Made by a program: the position numbers and the translations under genes. A stretch of 21,240 nucleotides of DNA from positions 48,796,001-48,817,240 of the forward strand of contig CM060731.1 of NCBI GenBank assembly GCA_030704615.1, in the 5' to 3' direction. This document shows positions 8,420 to 16,330 of the stretch, piece after piece; the first letter of the stretch is position 1; every line of letters starts with the position of its first letter. The notes below the pieces were generated by a model. It was given only the letters and a program-made list of their open reading frames with translations. It was not told the DNA's origin and ran no database searches. Source of the DNA: Takakia lepidozioides (taxonomy: Eukaryota > Streptophyta > Takakiopsida > Takakiales > Takakiaceae).

Positions 8420-9480
8420 AGAGAACCCAGAGGGATGGAATGGAAGCAGCAACATAGGTGTGTCTCTGATGCATCAACAGACAGCGGTCAGACCAAGTTC
8501 TATGACCCAAACCCAGAGTGAGCACAATGGCTTTGTAAGGCCAATGCCTACAGGGCATATTCAATACTACAATGAGGATACGCAAGCAACAGATACCATG
8601 TGCAAATAAAAAAACAACAAAGGTGATGAAGGTGCGCAACCTGCCAAAGAGAGGGCGGAGTTGAGGAAGGATGAAGCAACTACAGACATTGGGAAATGCT
8701 CTGATGCGGGCAGAAGGGAAGACCCAGGCCCTGTCGGGGTTCAGCTGGCAGAAGAACAAGCTGCTGACAGCAACAACATGGAAGCAGAGTGGATACAAGT
8801 TGATTTTGACAAACCTAAGTCCATCAGACAAGGCATCAGAAGGCCCAAACAAAGAACACTGTGCAATATCTGTAATAACATGAGACACAGTCATCACGTC
8901 ACACGCTAACCCAACATGGGTCTTGGCAAACTTTCAGCAAAGCTGAATCAATCACAGAAGCAAAAAAAGGGGCAGGACCTCAAGGGAAGATGTATGGAGT
9001 ACCTTTTGCAGTGATCAATGAGTACGTGGAAGGAGGAGAAGCTTACCCATTGCCAAGCACGGAGTACATGATGCAACCAACAGCACAAGTATCATGTCAG
9101 TTCACTCATAATGAGCTGGAGGCACTGGATAAGTTGGACGAGATATACCATATAAGTGATCACACTCCAATAAGACTACAACAACACCCCACATCAACAT
9201 GTTGACACGGGGAAGTGCAAAGAAGGCCAAAATATGGGATGGGATGCCTATTCTGCAGAAATCCAGCCAAGACATCAAGGATTTAGGGAAAAAACATGGA
9301 TTTGGTGAAGAAGAATGCATTGGCATGGACAATATCTACAGCTCAGCAAGGTTTGAGCGCCAACCAGAGATATTCATGGGAGAGGGTGACAAAAGTGAGG
9401 AAGAAGCCAAAACACAAAGCCTTGACGCATTCACTGAAGACTGGGCAGACAAACAGATAAGAGAAGACAGCTCACAAGAA
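8420..9480 (+). other. Cargo segment of unknown origin between PPR units B and C
   Basis: Holds several plus-strand frames: 8661-8909 (82 residues; includes EWIQVDFDKPKSIRQ), an overlapping frame at 8671-8883 (FSWQKNKLLTATTWKQSGY), 8990-9205 (71 residues; FTHNELEALDKLDEIYHISD), and 9199-9516 (105 residues, acidic and Lys-rich, reading into unit C). None has a recognised family. They are short, change frame and overlap, which suggests decayed captured exons. A minus-strand 178-residue frame over 8361-8897 is hydrophobic and looks like an antisense shadow. Confidence 0.35.
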
Positions 9481-9482
9481 AC

Positions 9483-10056
9483 GGATAAGAGGGAAAAACA
9501 GGGTGAAATGTGCTGAAGGAGGTGCCTTCAGTAGAAGTGCCTGACCTTATCAATTGTGCCGCTGCTGCTGCCGCTTCCAGTTGACCATCTACCCATGTAG
9601 GTTTCTTGTAGCTATCCTTCCACAGGGAATCATAGGTAATGTGGAGCTTGAAATCCAGCCCTCTTGGATGAATCTGGACCCACACTCTATCCCTGCTCCT
9701 TCAGCTATCCATGCCTCTGACAGCCTAGAATTCTACCAGCAAACACCCCAACCCTATTTATCACAATCTGAAATGCATCTGTTTCTCTCTGTAGTCCAAC
9801 AGGCATTCGCCTTTTTGTCTCCATTGTCCCACCATTGACTGGGGTCGGAAAGTGTTCACCCCAAAGCTTCTCCTCACCTCTATTATATGTTTTTGGATAC
9901 TTCCCTGCTGCCACACTGGCAGTAACTTGCCAAAGTCACTCCAAACCACCACAGATCTACCCAACGACCTAACTTACAGAATTCAATATGCATCTTGCGG
10001 CCGAGTTTGATGAGAGGGCAACACAGGCTGAAATAGGTTGAAGAAGAAGGTGCCCT
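9483..10056 (-). repeat. PPR-gene 5' unit C plus start of a further tandem unit
   Basis: Unit C (9483-10004) starts GATAAGAGGGAAAAACAGGG like unit A and ends at GAATTCAATATGCATCTTGC. About 70 bp around the acceptor/first-codon region are missing (compare 5360-5390), and a 1-base deletion lies in GGGATAGAGTGTGGG. At about 10005 a second unit start (GATGAGAGGGCAACACAGGC) begins and stops near 10056. The minus strand still reads HITYDSLWKDSYKKPTWVDG. Confidence 0.75.
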
Positions 10057-10298
10057 ACCACATTGTCCTTGACCTGTCCTGACCCATGGAGGATTTGACC
10101 GACCATCAACCTAAAAAGACCTCTTGTGTGTGTTGCTTGTGTCTGTAGTCAGGTAATGTCGGATTGGTCTGTGAGATCGAACCACCACGGCGTAGCTGAG
10201 TAGTCAGAGCTTGAAACACGCCTGCTAAGACCAAGCTGACTCTCCCAAGAACGGCGAGCTCGCTTCTCCTCATCTCCTCTCCTCCTCCTCTTCTCCTT

Positions 10299-10363
10299 TG
10301 TGCATCATTTGCTCAACGCCTCCATCCCACGCCCGTGCATATCCTGCTATCATCGCGTTCCAT
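10299..10363 (-). pseudogene. PPR scrap
   Basis: TTTGTGCATCATTTGCTCAA through CATCGCGTTCCA matches the junction between two PPR repeats in the main array (compare 6565-6650), with small deletions. It is preceded by a pyrimidine tract (CTCCTCATCTCCTCTCCTCC). It is too short to be functional and shows that PPR fragments were scattered within the element. Confidence 0.65.
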
Positions 10364-10436
10364 CCCTCAGCTATGTGGTGTGGCGCAGGAGACAAAAAAA
10401 CGCCAAGTCCCAGCCCTCCTTTCTGTTCACGATTAC

Positions 10437-10498
10437 CCTAATGGGCAACCTTATTAGCAACTTTTTAACTTTTTTAAACCTAATGGGCAACCTTATTT
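10437..10498 (+). repeat. Direct repeat, two copies 42 bp apart
   Basis: CCTAATGGGCAACCTTATTA at 10437 and CCTAATGGGCAACCTTATTT at 10479 differ only in the last base. No known role. Confidence 0.8.
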
Positions 10499-10514
10499 GC
10501 ATTATATGTGCCTT

Positions 10515-10805
10515 CAAAATGACACGTGTAGTGATGTAGTCGTATAAATAGAGCTGTGAAACCATCTTTAGTCATGGAGTCATAAGATTCCATGAAACGT
10601 CGTCCACGTGTAGTCAAACATATCACACTAGTCATATAAACCATCCCTGTCATCATGGTCAACAATGTTTGACCAATGCTCCATAACTTTCCGGAGTCAT
10701 GTAGTGATATCCATTACTACAAAGTCATAAAACTATGACTGCAATGCATTTTAGTGCTCTGTAGTCATCTACCTAGTGCAGTTTTTATGACTCCGCCAAA
10801 GCCGT
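10515..10805 (-). repeat. CACTA right subterminal repeat region
   Basis: Mirrors the left end: about ten AGTCAT/ATGACT-type motifs, for example TTTAGTCATGGAGTCATAAG, CTAGTCATATAAAC, GGAGTCATGTAGTG, AAAGTCATAAAACTATGACT, TGTAGTCATCTAC. GTGCTCTGTAGTCAT near 10754 mirrors left-end text near 4359 (GCACTGCATTTTGCAAGTCAT). Confidence 0.7.
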
Positions 10806-10834
10806 AGTCCTAAAAACGCTCATCTCTTGTAGTG
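10806..10834 (-). repeat. CACTA terminal inverted repeat, right
   Basis: Ends CATCTCTTGTAGTG; its reverse complement starts CACTACAAGAGATGAG and matches 4241-4269 at 26 of 29 bases. Confidence 0.87.
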
Positions 10835-10837
10835 CAA
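10835..10837. repeat. Target-site duplication, right copy (CAA)
   Basis: CAA immediately follows the right terminus and equals 4238-4240. Confidence 0.8.
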
Positions 10838-11256
10838 GGATGCTGTAAGCTGCAGGGAGAGGGGGCTGTAGTACCAGTAGTTAGTGGCGTAGAAGCTAGG
10901 GAACAGGGAGGGCAGACTGCAAATTGAAGATGAGCAAGAGGGTCCTCTATATGAGAGGGTAGTATGGGTTTATGGGTGTCAAAGAAGACCTTAATGTACT
11001 GGGTAACATAGCAGCTCTGAGGCATGCATGTAGTACAGACAGTAGGGTGTGTTAAGCTGGTGTAAGGCAAGAGATAGGGAGTGTGGAGGGGGGAAATTAC
11101 CATGAATTTGGTGTGTGTGTTGATGCAAGTGCTAGTGTAGGGCAGATCTGGTGGTGTTAACAGTGGTGGGACAACATACAGTCTCATATCATTTAGTGTA
11201 GTCTGGACGGTCCGTTGGAAGGGGGCTGGGCAAAATTTGGTCAGCTGCAGGTCACC
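10838..11256. other. No gene recognised; right flank of the CACTA element
   Basis: A 177-residue minus-strand frame spans 10810-11343, but it starts inside the neighbouring repeat and enters the transposon terminus, and it is rich in Pro/Thr/Ser without a motif. I treat it as chance. Confidence 0.4.
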
Positions 11257-11535
11257 CCCAGCAGGTTGATGCATGTATGAAGGACTTTCTAGAGGAATGA
11301 GAAAGCTGCAACAATCTCCTGAACCAATTTTGTATACCAACATAAGTCCTACAATTGGACTGAACCCCTCACTTAGATAGGTCTATCGCCTCTTCTTTTG
11401 CCCAAGAATGGATGCGGAAGGTCGAGCCTTAAGCCCTGGCCATGTTGGGGTCTGATTGCTGGGCGGGTCACACTCAGCAGATTCATGCATGTATGAAGGA
11501 CTTTCTAGAGGAATGAAGGAAAGCCTGAACCAAGA
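11257..11535 (+). repeat. Degenerate direct-repeat family, right cluster (about two copies)
   Basis: CAGCAGGTTGATGCATGTAT, TCCTGAACCAATTTTGTATA, ACCAACATAAGTCC, CTATCGCCTCTTCTTTTGCC, GCCCTGGCCATGTTGGGGTC and CAGCAGATTCATGCATGTAT match the left cluster at 3230-3930 in the same order and orientation. The CACTA element lies between the two clusters. Confidence 0.7.
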
Positions 11536-11673
11536 GTCTTCAACTCATACCAACTCTGAGATAAGTAATTGTTACAACATGCATGTACTATATGTCTGAA
11601 GCCAACTTTCATGTACAAACCCCGAAATAAGGAGGCACAAAGCGAGAGTCTGGTGCAATGAATTCTGCCAGTA

Positions 11674-11873
11674 CTAGGTCTTCAATGAAAACATGAGAGT
11701 CTTACAACCATTCAGTCCTGCATAGCTGTGGACCTCATCCTCCAAAAACCCCTTAGAGGGGTCTACGACTATTATGCCCCTCTTACTTTCTGGGATGAGT
11801 TCCAGAAACTCTTGTACCCATCCCTCTCCCATATCTACATGGTACCCCCAATCCACAACACCATCCCCTTCAT
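11674..11873 (-). CDS. Unrecognised coding-like exon (3' part)
   Basis: After a possible acceptor (CACACAACCAG), the minus strand reads a frame containing VVDWGYHVDMGEGWVQEFLE and PESKRGIIVVDPSKGFLEDE, then a stop. Composition is strongly protein-like, but no family is recognised. With the exon at 11953-12261 it could form one two-exon gene fragment. Confidence 0.35.
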
Positions 11874-11952
11874 AGCGGCTGGTTGTGTGGTGTCAGGTCT
11901 TCAACACAAGCCTGTCCACGAAACCTAACAGCACATGGCACAAAACCACAGC

Positions 11953-12261
11953 TCATTGCTCCTCTTCATCCATTGTGTAGAAACACTTCAGGTCGCCCAT
12001 GTGGACTGTCATTGTCCTTACTCCTCCTTGGATTTTGTAAACCCACACTTTGTCTTGTCCCTCTTCCGTTTGCACCTTTTCAAGAAGGCGCAAGATGACC
12101 TCATGGGGAATATGGGCTGGCAATTCTTCAAATCTTGCATAAATCTTGCGGAGCCTGAAAGCTACACCCGCCCCAAATCCCATTGCAACCCTCAACTTGA
12201 TATAGTAGTCTCCTCGGAATATGTAAGTACTATAGTGTGTGGAGAAGATGACTCCAAAGAG
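11953..12261 (-). CDS. Unrecognised coding-like exon (5' part)
   Basis: From a possible acceptor (AAAGTCATAG, exon from 12261) the minus strand is open for about 100 residues: FGVIFSTHYSTYIFRGDYY, MGFGAGVAFRLRKIYARFEE, LPAHIPHEVILRLLEKVQTE, and an acidic end before TGA. A donor-like GGA|GTAAGG lies inside it and would allow splicing to the next exon. There is no clear start codon and no family was recognised. It may be a captured or decayed fragment. Confidence 0.35.
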   Translation of the reverse strand, partial: LFGVIFSTHYSTYIFRGDYYIKLRVAMGFGAGVAFRLRKIYARFEELPAHIPHEVILRLLEKVQTEEGQDKVWVYKIQGGVRTMTVHMGDLKCFYTMDEEEQ

Positions 12262-12507
12262 CTATGACTTTCTTAGAAGAACACCAGGAAAACAACGTAT
12301 ACAGGAGACGATTTGGGTAACCCTAAGATAACAACAGAACTTCCTGATACTCCCTCTTGAAAGAGATGATGTGAAGAAAAACAACGATGAATCACATGAA
12401 ACACATAATGACCCTGTGCTTATATTCAATTTTTCAACTTGCTCTTCCACAAGGTCTTGATGGGACAAACGTGAACTCCCCACTAGCAGAAAAAGCACCT
12501 ATGTATA

Positions 12508-12600
12508 TCCCATCGAGGGTTGCACTGTGTAACGGCTGCACCGTTACACATGGCATTTGCATCTGTTTGTCATCCATCCGTTCTGTGTAATCATCCCCCT
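12508..12600 (+). repeat. Short repeat copy containing a perfect palindrome
   Basis: TGTGTAACGG (12526-12535) and CCGTTACACA (12541-12550) are perfect 10-base arms around CTGCA. The surrounding text (CCCATCGAGGGTTGCA ... CCGTTACACATG ... CATCCATC) is related to 13535-13620. Confidence 0.55.
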
Positions 12601-13430
12601 GTCGGATTTATCAGCTTCACTTCTTCTCCTCTTATTCAATCGAGGTTAAGTAAAGTCTTTGTCGCTGGAGAATGAACCTAGCTTTGTAAACTGTTGTTAT
12701 GTACACATACACAATGAATACATCGTTCCTCTTGTGCTCAACATTCTAGAAGCGCTAATGTGAATGCTCGTCACAGTTCGAATAAAACAACCAACTTGAA
12801 GATGCACGTGGGTTTTTCAGACTCCAGCTTGTCCTGCTCTTGTGCAATTCATGTGTAACAATATGTCAGATTTGCAGCATGACGCTACCATTCCAACACA
12901 ATATCAGTAACCCATACGGAATGCAACATTGTACATGGCCCAATATGAATGCAAGTGGCAGTATGAACAGGAACCCTAAAAGACCAGATGCATTGAGGTT
13001 TTGTGAGCATAACCTGTTGTAGTGTTACTCAATTCACATCTGTAGTATCTTATTTTGCATGTGAGAGGGAGTGGCGAAGACTTCGACAATCTTAGTCTGC
13101 ATGGGGTTGGGTTGGCTTGTGTGTCACAGAATAGAATGTCCATGCCAGGTTACAATTTACATATTTTACCAGCAACAGAACCTGGTGCGAAATTGAAGCA
13201 TAACAAATCGCCATTGAGAACATAACTGTGAGAACCATGGTTCAGACCGTGGATATAATCGTGTGACACTGTGACCTCATGTCTGGAGGCATAAGTCTGG
13301 AGGCATAAGTCCTGAATTCTGTGAAAGAAAGACTCCAATGAAGGTAGATACGGGAACAACTGTTTTCTCGAATACCCCATTTGGATCGCCGATGTGCATC
13401 CCATAGAACGATGAAGTCTGTAACGTCTGC
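12601..13430. other. No gene recognised
   Basis: Only short frames on both strands; the 84-residue minus frame at 13150-13404 overlaps two others and shows no motif. Confidence 0.4.
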
Positions 13431-13431
13431 A

Positions 13432-13635
13432 AGATTACACAAGAAGTTTCATCCATTCTTCTGTCAGTTGTCTTTTCATCCGCCAACCATCATCTGACAC
13501 TATCATCCTCAACCCTCATGTTCTGCCGCTATTCATCCCATCGACGGATGAAATATGTGTGCATGCACGGTTACACATGATTGTCCATCCATTCTTTTCT
13601 CAGTTTCCTTTTCATCCGCAGATCATCAGCATCAT
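13432..13635 (+). repeat. Two diverged copies of a roughly 60-bp repeat, 136 bp apart
   Basis: AGATTACACAAGAAGTTTCA...CATCCATTCTTCTGTCAG...CTTTTCATCCGC at 13432 and CGGTTACACATGATTGTCCA...CATTCTTTTCTCAG...CTTTTCATCCGC at 13568. A third, weaker copy lies at 12538. Possibly remnants of a small transposon. Confidence 0.55.
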
Positions 13636-13639
13636 CACA

Positions 13640-14220
13640 ACAGGGACCGTAAGAAGATGAACTTGCAACTGAGCAGAGTACACAATGATCTGTGACGGTT
13701 TTGTGGACATACCAACGCCATTAGCCATAATACTGTCCAACTGAAACAGCCTCCACAGGTACAGTCAAGCACACCTTCCTCTTACGCGCCAAAACAACGT
13801 GAGGTTTGAGGAGGAGACTGTTTACACGAGTATTGTGGAGAAAATGTGTCATATGGAGCTTGGTTGCTTCGCCTTCATGAGGAGCGGCAATCGACGAGGT
13901 TGATCTTTGTTGCGAAATGGAATCCAGTTGCTGCCGCCGGTGAGGATCGGAATTGAGTGCATTTCATGAACTGAATGTCTATGATGTTTGAGAAAGTAAG
14001 GTTGCATTTTCCTCCTCTTCTTTTCGTAAGGCTGCATAGGTTATAGCCTTCGCGCCATCCGATAATATTCCGACTCTTGCACTCGGAACAGCTGCTTATG
14101 TGACCATCTGCCTGAAAGCCCCAAAAAACAGTGAAACATGGGAAGCGGCATATGTTTAGTTTCTTCAGTTCTCAAAATCAGTAATGTATATCTTCATTGT
14201 TTTTTAAGGAGGCAGTATAC
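13640..14220. other. No gene recognised
   Basis: No convincing frame. A small plus frame after 13850 (MELGCFAFMRSGN) and its antisense are too short to call. Confidence 0.35.
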
Positions 14221-14792
14221 AATGGAGGTGAACCTCACTCGTTCGAGACCAGGGCTGGTTAAGCGTCCTCATGAAGATTTTGCTTTCAGAATGTTGATGA
14301 ATGCTCAATCGGTCTGGGCCGAGGATGGCAGTGTAGCAGGGTTGGCGGTTTCGCAGCTCTAGTCATTGGTGACCTGGCAGACCGCATTTGAACTGGCATA
14401 TGTTCAATCGCAGCTTAAGTCGCAATTGGAAAAGCACACTCGCACTTAAGTTTGGGCAAAGGCAGACACATTTGAGGGCGTTTGTTTTTGGTACCGGGGT
14501 TTCCAACTTCCTTTGGGCTGCTTTTCCATTACGAACTCAGGTCATGGCATACTATTCAGGTACGAATGGCAGTCTTATTGAAGTTGCCATTGAAGATCCC
14601 CGCGATATCTCGGATGTGCTGCAACCGCGATTGGCAGGGACACGCACTGTCGTTGCAAACATTTTGTTTGGTTCCAGCATGGAGAAATCAGTGTGTCTGG
14701 AAGGAATAGTGTTGTTGTACAAGCCGAATGCCCCAAAGTCATATGCTATGCAATATGTGACTAGGGGGTTGCTTTGTGTATTTGGGATGTGA
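14221..14792 (+). CDS. Unrecognised multi-exon coding-like fragments, first part
   Basis: ATG at 14223 opens MEVNLTRSRPGLVKRPHEDF, FAFRMLMNAQSVWAEDG, then a stop at 14360. A second frame (14388-14792) holds a clean stretch, YSGTNGSLIEVAIEDPRDIS, LQPRLAGTRTVVANILFGSS, CLEGIVLLYKPNAPKSYAM. Candidate acceptors (TATTCAG at about 14560, CGAACTCAG at 14540) would start the second exon. The two stretches need a splice or frame change to join, and I could not settle the borders. They may belong with the exon at 14810-15241 in one gene. No family was recognised. Confidence 0.35.
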
Positions 14793-14809
14793 TTGCATGT
14801 GCTGCATAG

Positions 14810-15241
14810 GCAAAAGGATTTCATGTGGACACAACCACGAAGGCTCGGATTTCTGGGGAGTACTTGTGGTTGGAGGTGAACCTGCGGAGTCCTCAGAAGA
14901 TCTTCAGCATTGTGGAGGCAGACGAGACCGGGTTCCTATCCAAGGTCCCCATTGTGGACCTGAAGAAGACCCTCGCTGGTATAAAAACTAACGTGATGGT
15001 GAAGGGTAGCTTTACAGTGCGACTAAAAAAGCAGTATAGGGTTGAGAGAGGAGAGCATAGTGTTAGTTGGTTGTTGGGGCTCACTCCCACTACTGCTTTT
15101 TTGATTGACAAAACCGACATCGATAAGACTTCTGCCATGGATGAGCTCGTGCAGGACTTGGGTGCTCTTAGAGTCAGTCCAGCCCTCTCAGGTTTGCTTG
15201 TAGGTGGGGCAGGATCGTCCACGCCAAAATCTGAGAAGTAA
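14810..15241 (+). CDS. Unrecognised coding-like last exon
   Basis: From acceptor TGCTGCATAG (14809) the frame is open for 143 residues to a stop at 15241: AKGFHVDTTTKARISGEYLW, KIFSIVEADETGFLSKVPIV, VMVKGSFTVRLKKQYRVERG, VSWLLGLTPTTAFLIDKTDI, and a Gly/Ser-rich end, PKSEK. The alternation of hydrophobic and charged residues suggests a beta-rich fold, and the frame is better preserved than its neighbours. I do not recognise the family. It probably belongs with the fragments upstream at 14221-14792. Confidence 0.45.
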   Translation, partial: AKGFHVDTTTKARISGEYLWLEVNLRSPQKIFSIVEADETGFLSKVPIVDLKKTLAGIKTNVMVKGSFTVRLKKQYRVERGEHSVSWLLGLTPTTAFLIDKTDIDKTSAMDELVQDLGALRVSPALSGLLVGGAGSSTPKSEK

Positions 15242-16330
15242 TTGATAATGCTTCATAGAAGACACGGTCGGCGGCTTAAGGTGGGGATCCAATTGAGTGC
15301 ATGTGTTTGCTCTTTCAAAAACTGAGGCTAGAGTTTGTGGGGCAGTTCATAAGTATTTCTGAACTAGAGGAATTGCTTGGTCGTTCAGTACTGCCTCGTT
15401 TGCACCAGAAGTGCATAAGGGGTTGCATGCAAATGTGCATGTTCCATGCTGAAGATCTGAACAAATGCTACTGAAGCAAGCATGGTGTGGTCTGATTGCA
15501 TGTGTTTGTCCCCCAGCTTCAAGAGGGCTGTGGGTGAAGTGAAATTCAATTATGAAGGGTACCTGACAGTTGGTAAAGGCACCCTTCAATCCATAGTCAT
15601 CCATATGTTCACACAGAACTTGCTGAGATTTAATTAAATGCATATGAAACCAATAGGCATTTATGCATAATATTGTTTGCTTTCGTAATCTTCCTTACCT
15701 GGGGTGATACCTTCAAGATTACATTCAATTGGCCTATAGCAATTAGCAGAAGGGAAGGGACATTTCTTATGTGTCACTTACCCTTCTACATACAGGTCAC
15801 ATGGGAAGTATGTAAATTTAGAAGGAATGATTTTGCAGCTCCCATGATGCTGGCAAGGCAGGCTTGCATTTGTGCACCCTGAAATCAGAACACATAAGTG
15901 GATGAAGTAGAAGAAGTGTATATTCCTTGGGAGATAGGGATGGATACAAATTGGGGCCGAAGTATGAAAGGACATTTGAACAGTTATTTTTTTTTTGGTT
16001 GACGGGCACCATTGTTGTAGAGAAGTGCACAGGCTTCGGTGAAGATGGGGGAGAGCAGGTATACGAGGAGGGGAAACATCAGCATATTCAATCCTTTCAT
16101 GTGTTAGAATGAAAGACAACGGCAAAGAGAGATGGGGGATGGAGAGGCCCATGTGTTCAAACATTGTGCCATAGACATGGAAATGTATGGACCACAACGT
16201 CCCGAATTTCGTATGTTGGTGCAATCACGGTTGGTGCGCATTATAGTCAACCATGATGCCGCTGTGGAGTTTATTTCCGAGCCTGATATCAGGTGCAAGA
16301 AATTTAATGAGAACAACACCAGGGACATTG
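15242..16330. other. No gene recognised
   Basis: Overlapping short frames on both strands, none with a motif. A 95-residue plus frame (16132-16419) overlaps the 3' end of the zinc-finger gene by 89 bp and could be a chance frame or the tail of another gene. Confidence 0.4.

Larger units (their letters stand above)
4241..10834. mobile_element. Non-autonomous CACTA (En/Spm-type) DNA transposon carrying PPR gene fragments
   Basis: Both ends start with CACTACAA, the hallmark of plant CACTA elements. The 29-bp termini match at 26 of 29 bases, the element is flanked by a CAA/CAA 3-bp duplication, and both ends carry many subterminal AGTCAT/ATGACT motifs. Length is 6594 bp. No TNPD- or TNPA-like transposase frame is visible inside, so movement would need a helper element. 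The cargo is a broken PPR gene array (5808-8123), three copies of its 5' region, a PPR scrap at 10299-10363, and unassigned frames at 8661-9516. This is the structure of a gene-capturing (transduplicating) CACTA element. Confidence 0.87.

Noticed and set aside
8361-8897. 178-residue minus-strand frame as a membrane protein
   Set aside because: Its hydrophobicity follows from being antisense to Lys/Asn-rich text. It crosses the border between unit B and the cargo segment and has no clear motif.
4241-10834. Autonomous CACTA element
   Set aside because: No frame resembling a CACTA transposase is visible in either strand; all recognisable coding sequence is PPR-derived.
10810-11343. 177-residue minus-strand frame
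   Set aside because: It runs from the direct-repeat family into the CACTA terminus across the target-site duplication, so it cannot be an ancestral gene.
3230-11535. Direct repeats on both sides of the central region as long terminal repeats of a retrotransposon
   Set aside because: The copies are short, variable and multiple on each side. There are no TG...CA ends, primer-binding site or polyprotein, and the CACTA termini explain the central block.
14240-14270. tRNA or SRP RNA box, suggested by GTTCGAGACC
   Set aside because: It lies inside a coding-like frame and lacks a matching A box or stem partners.
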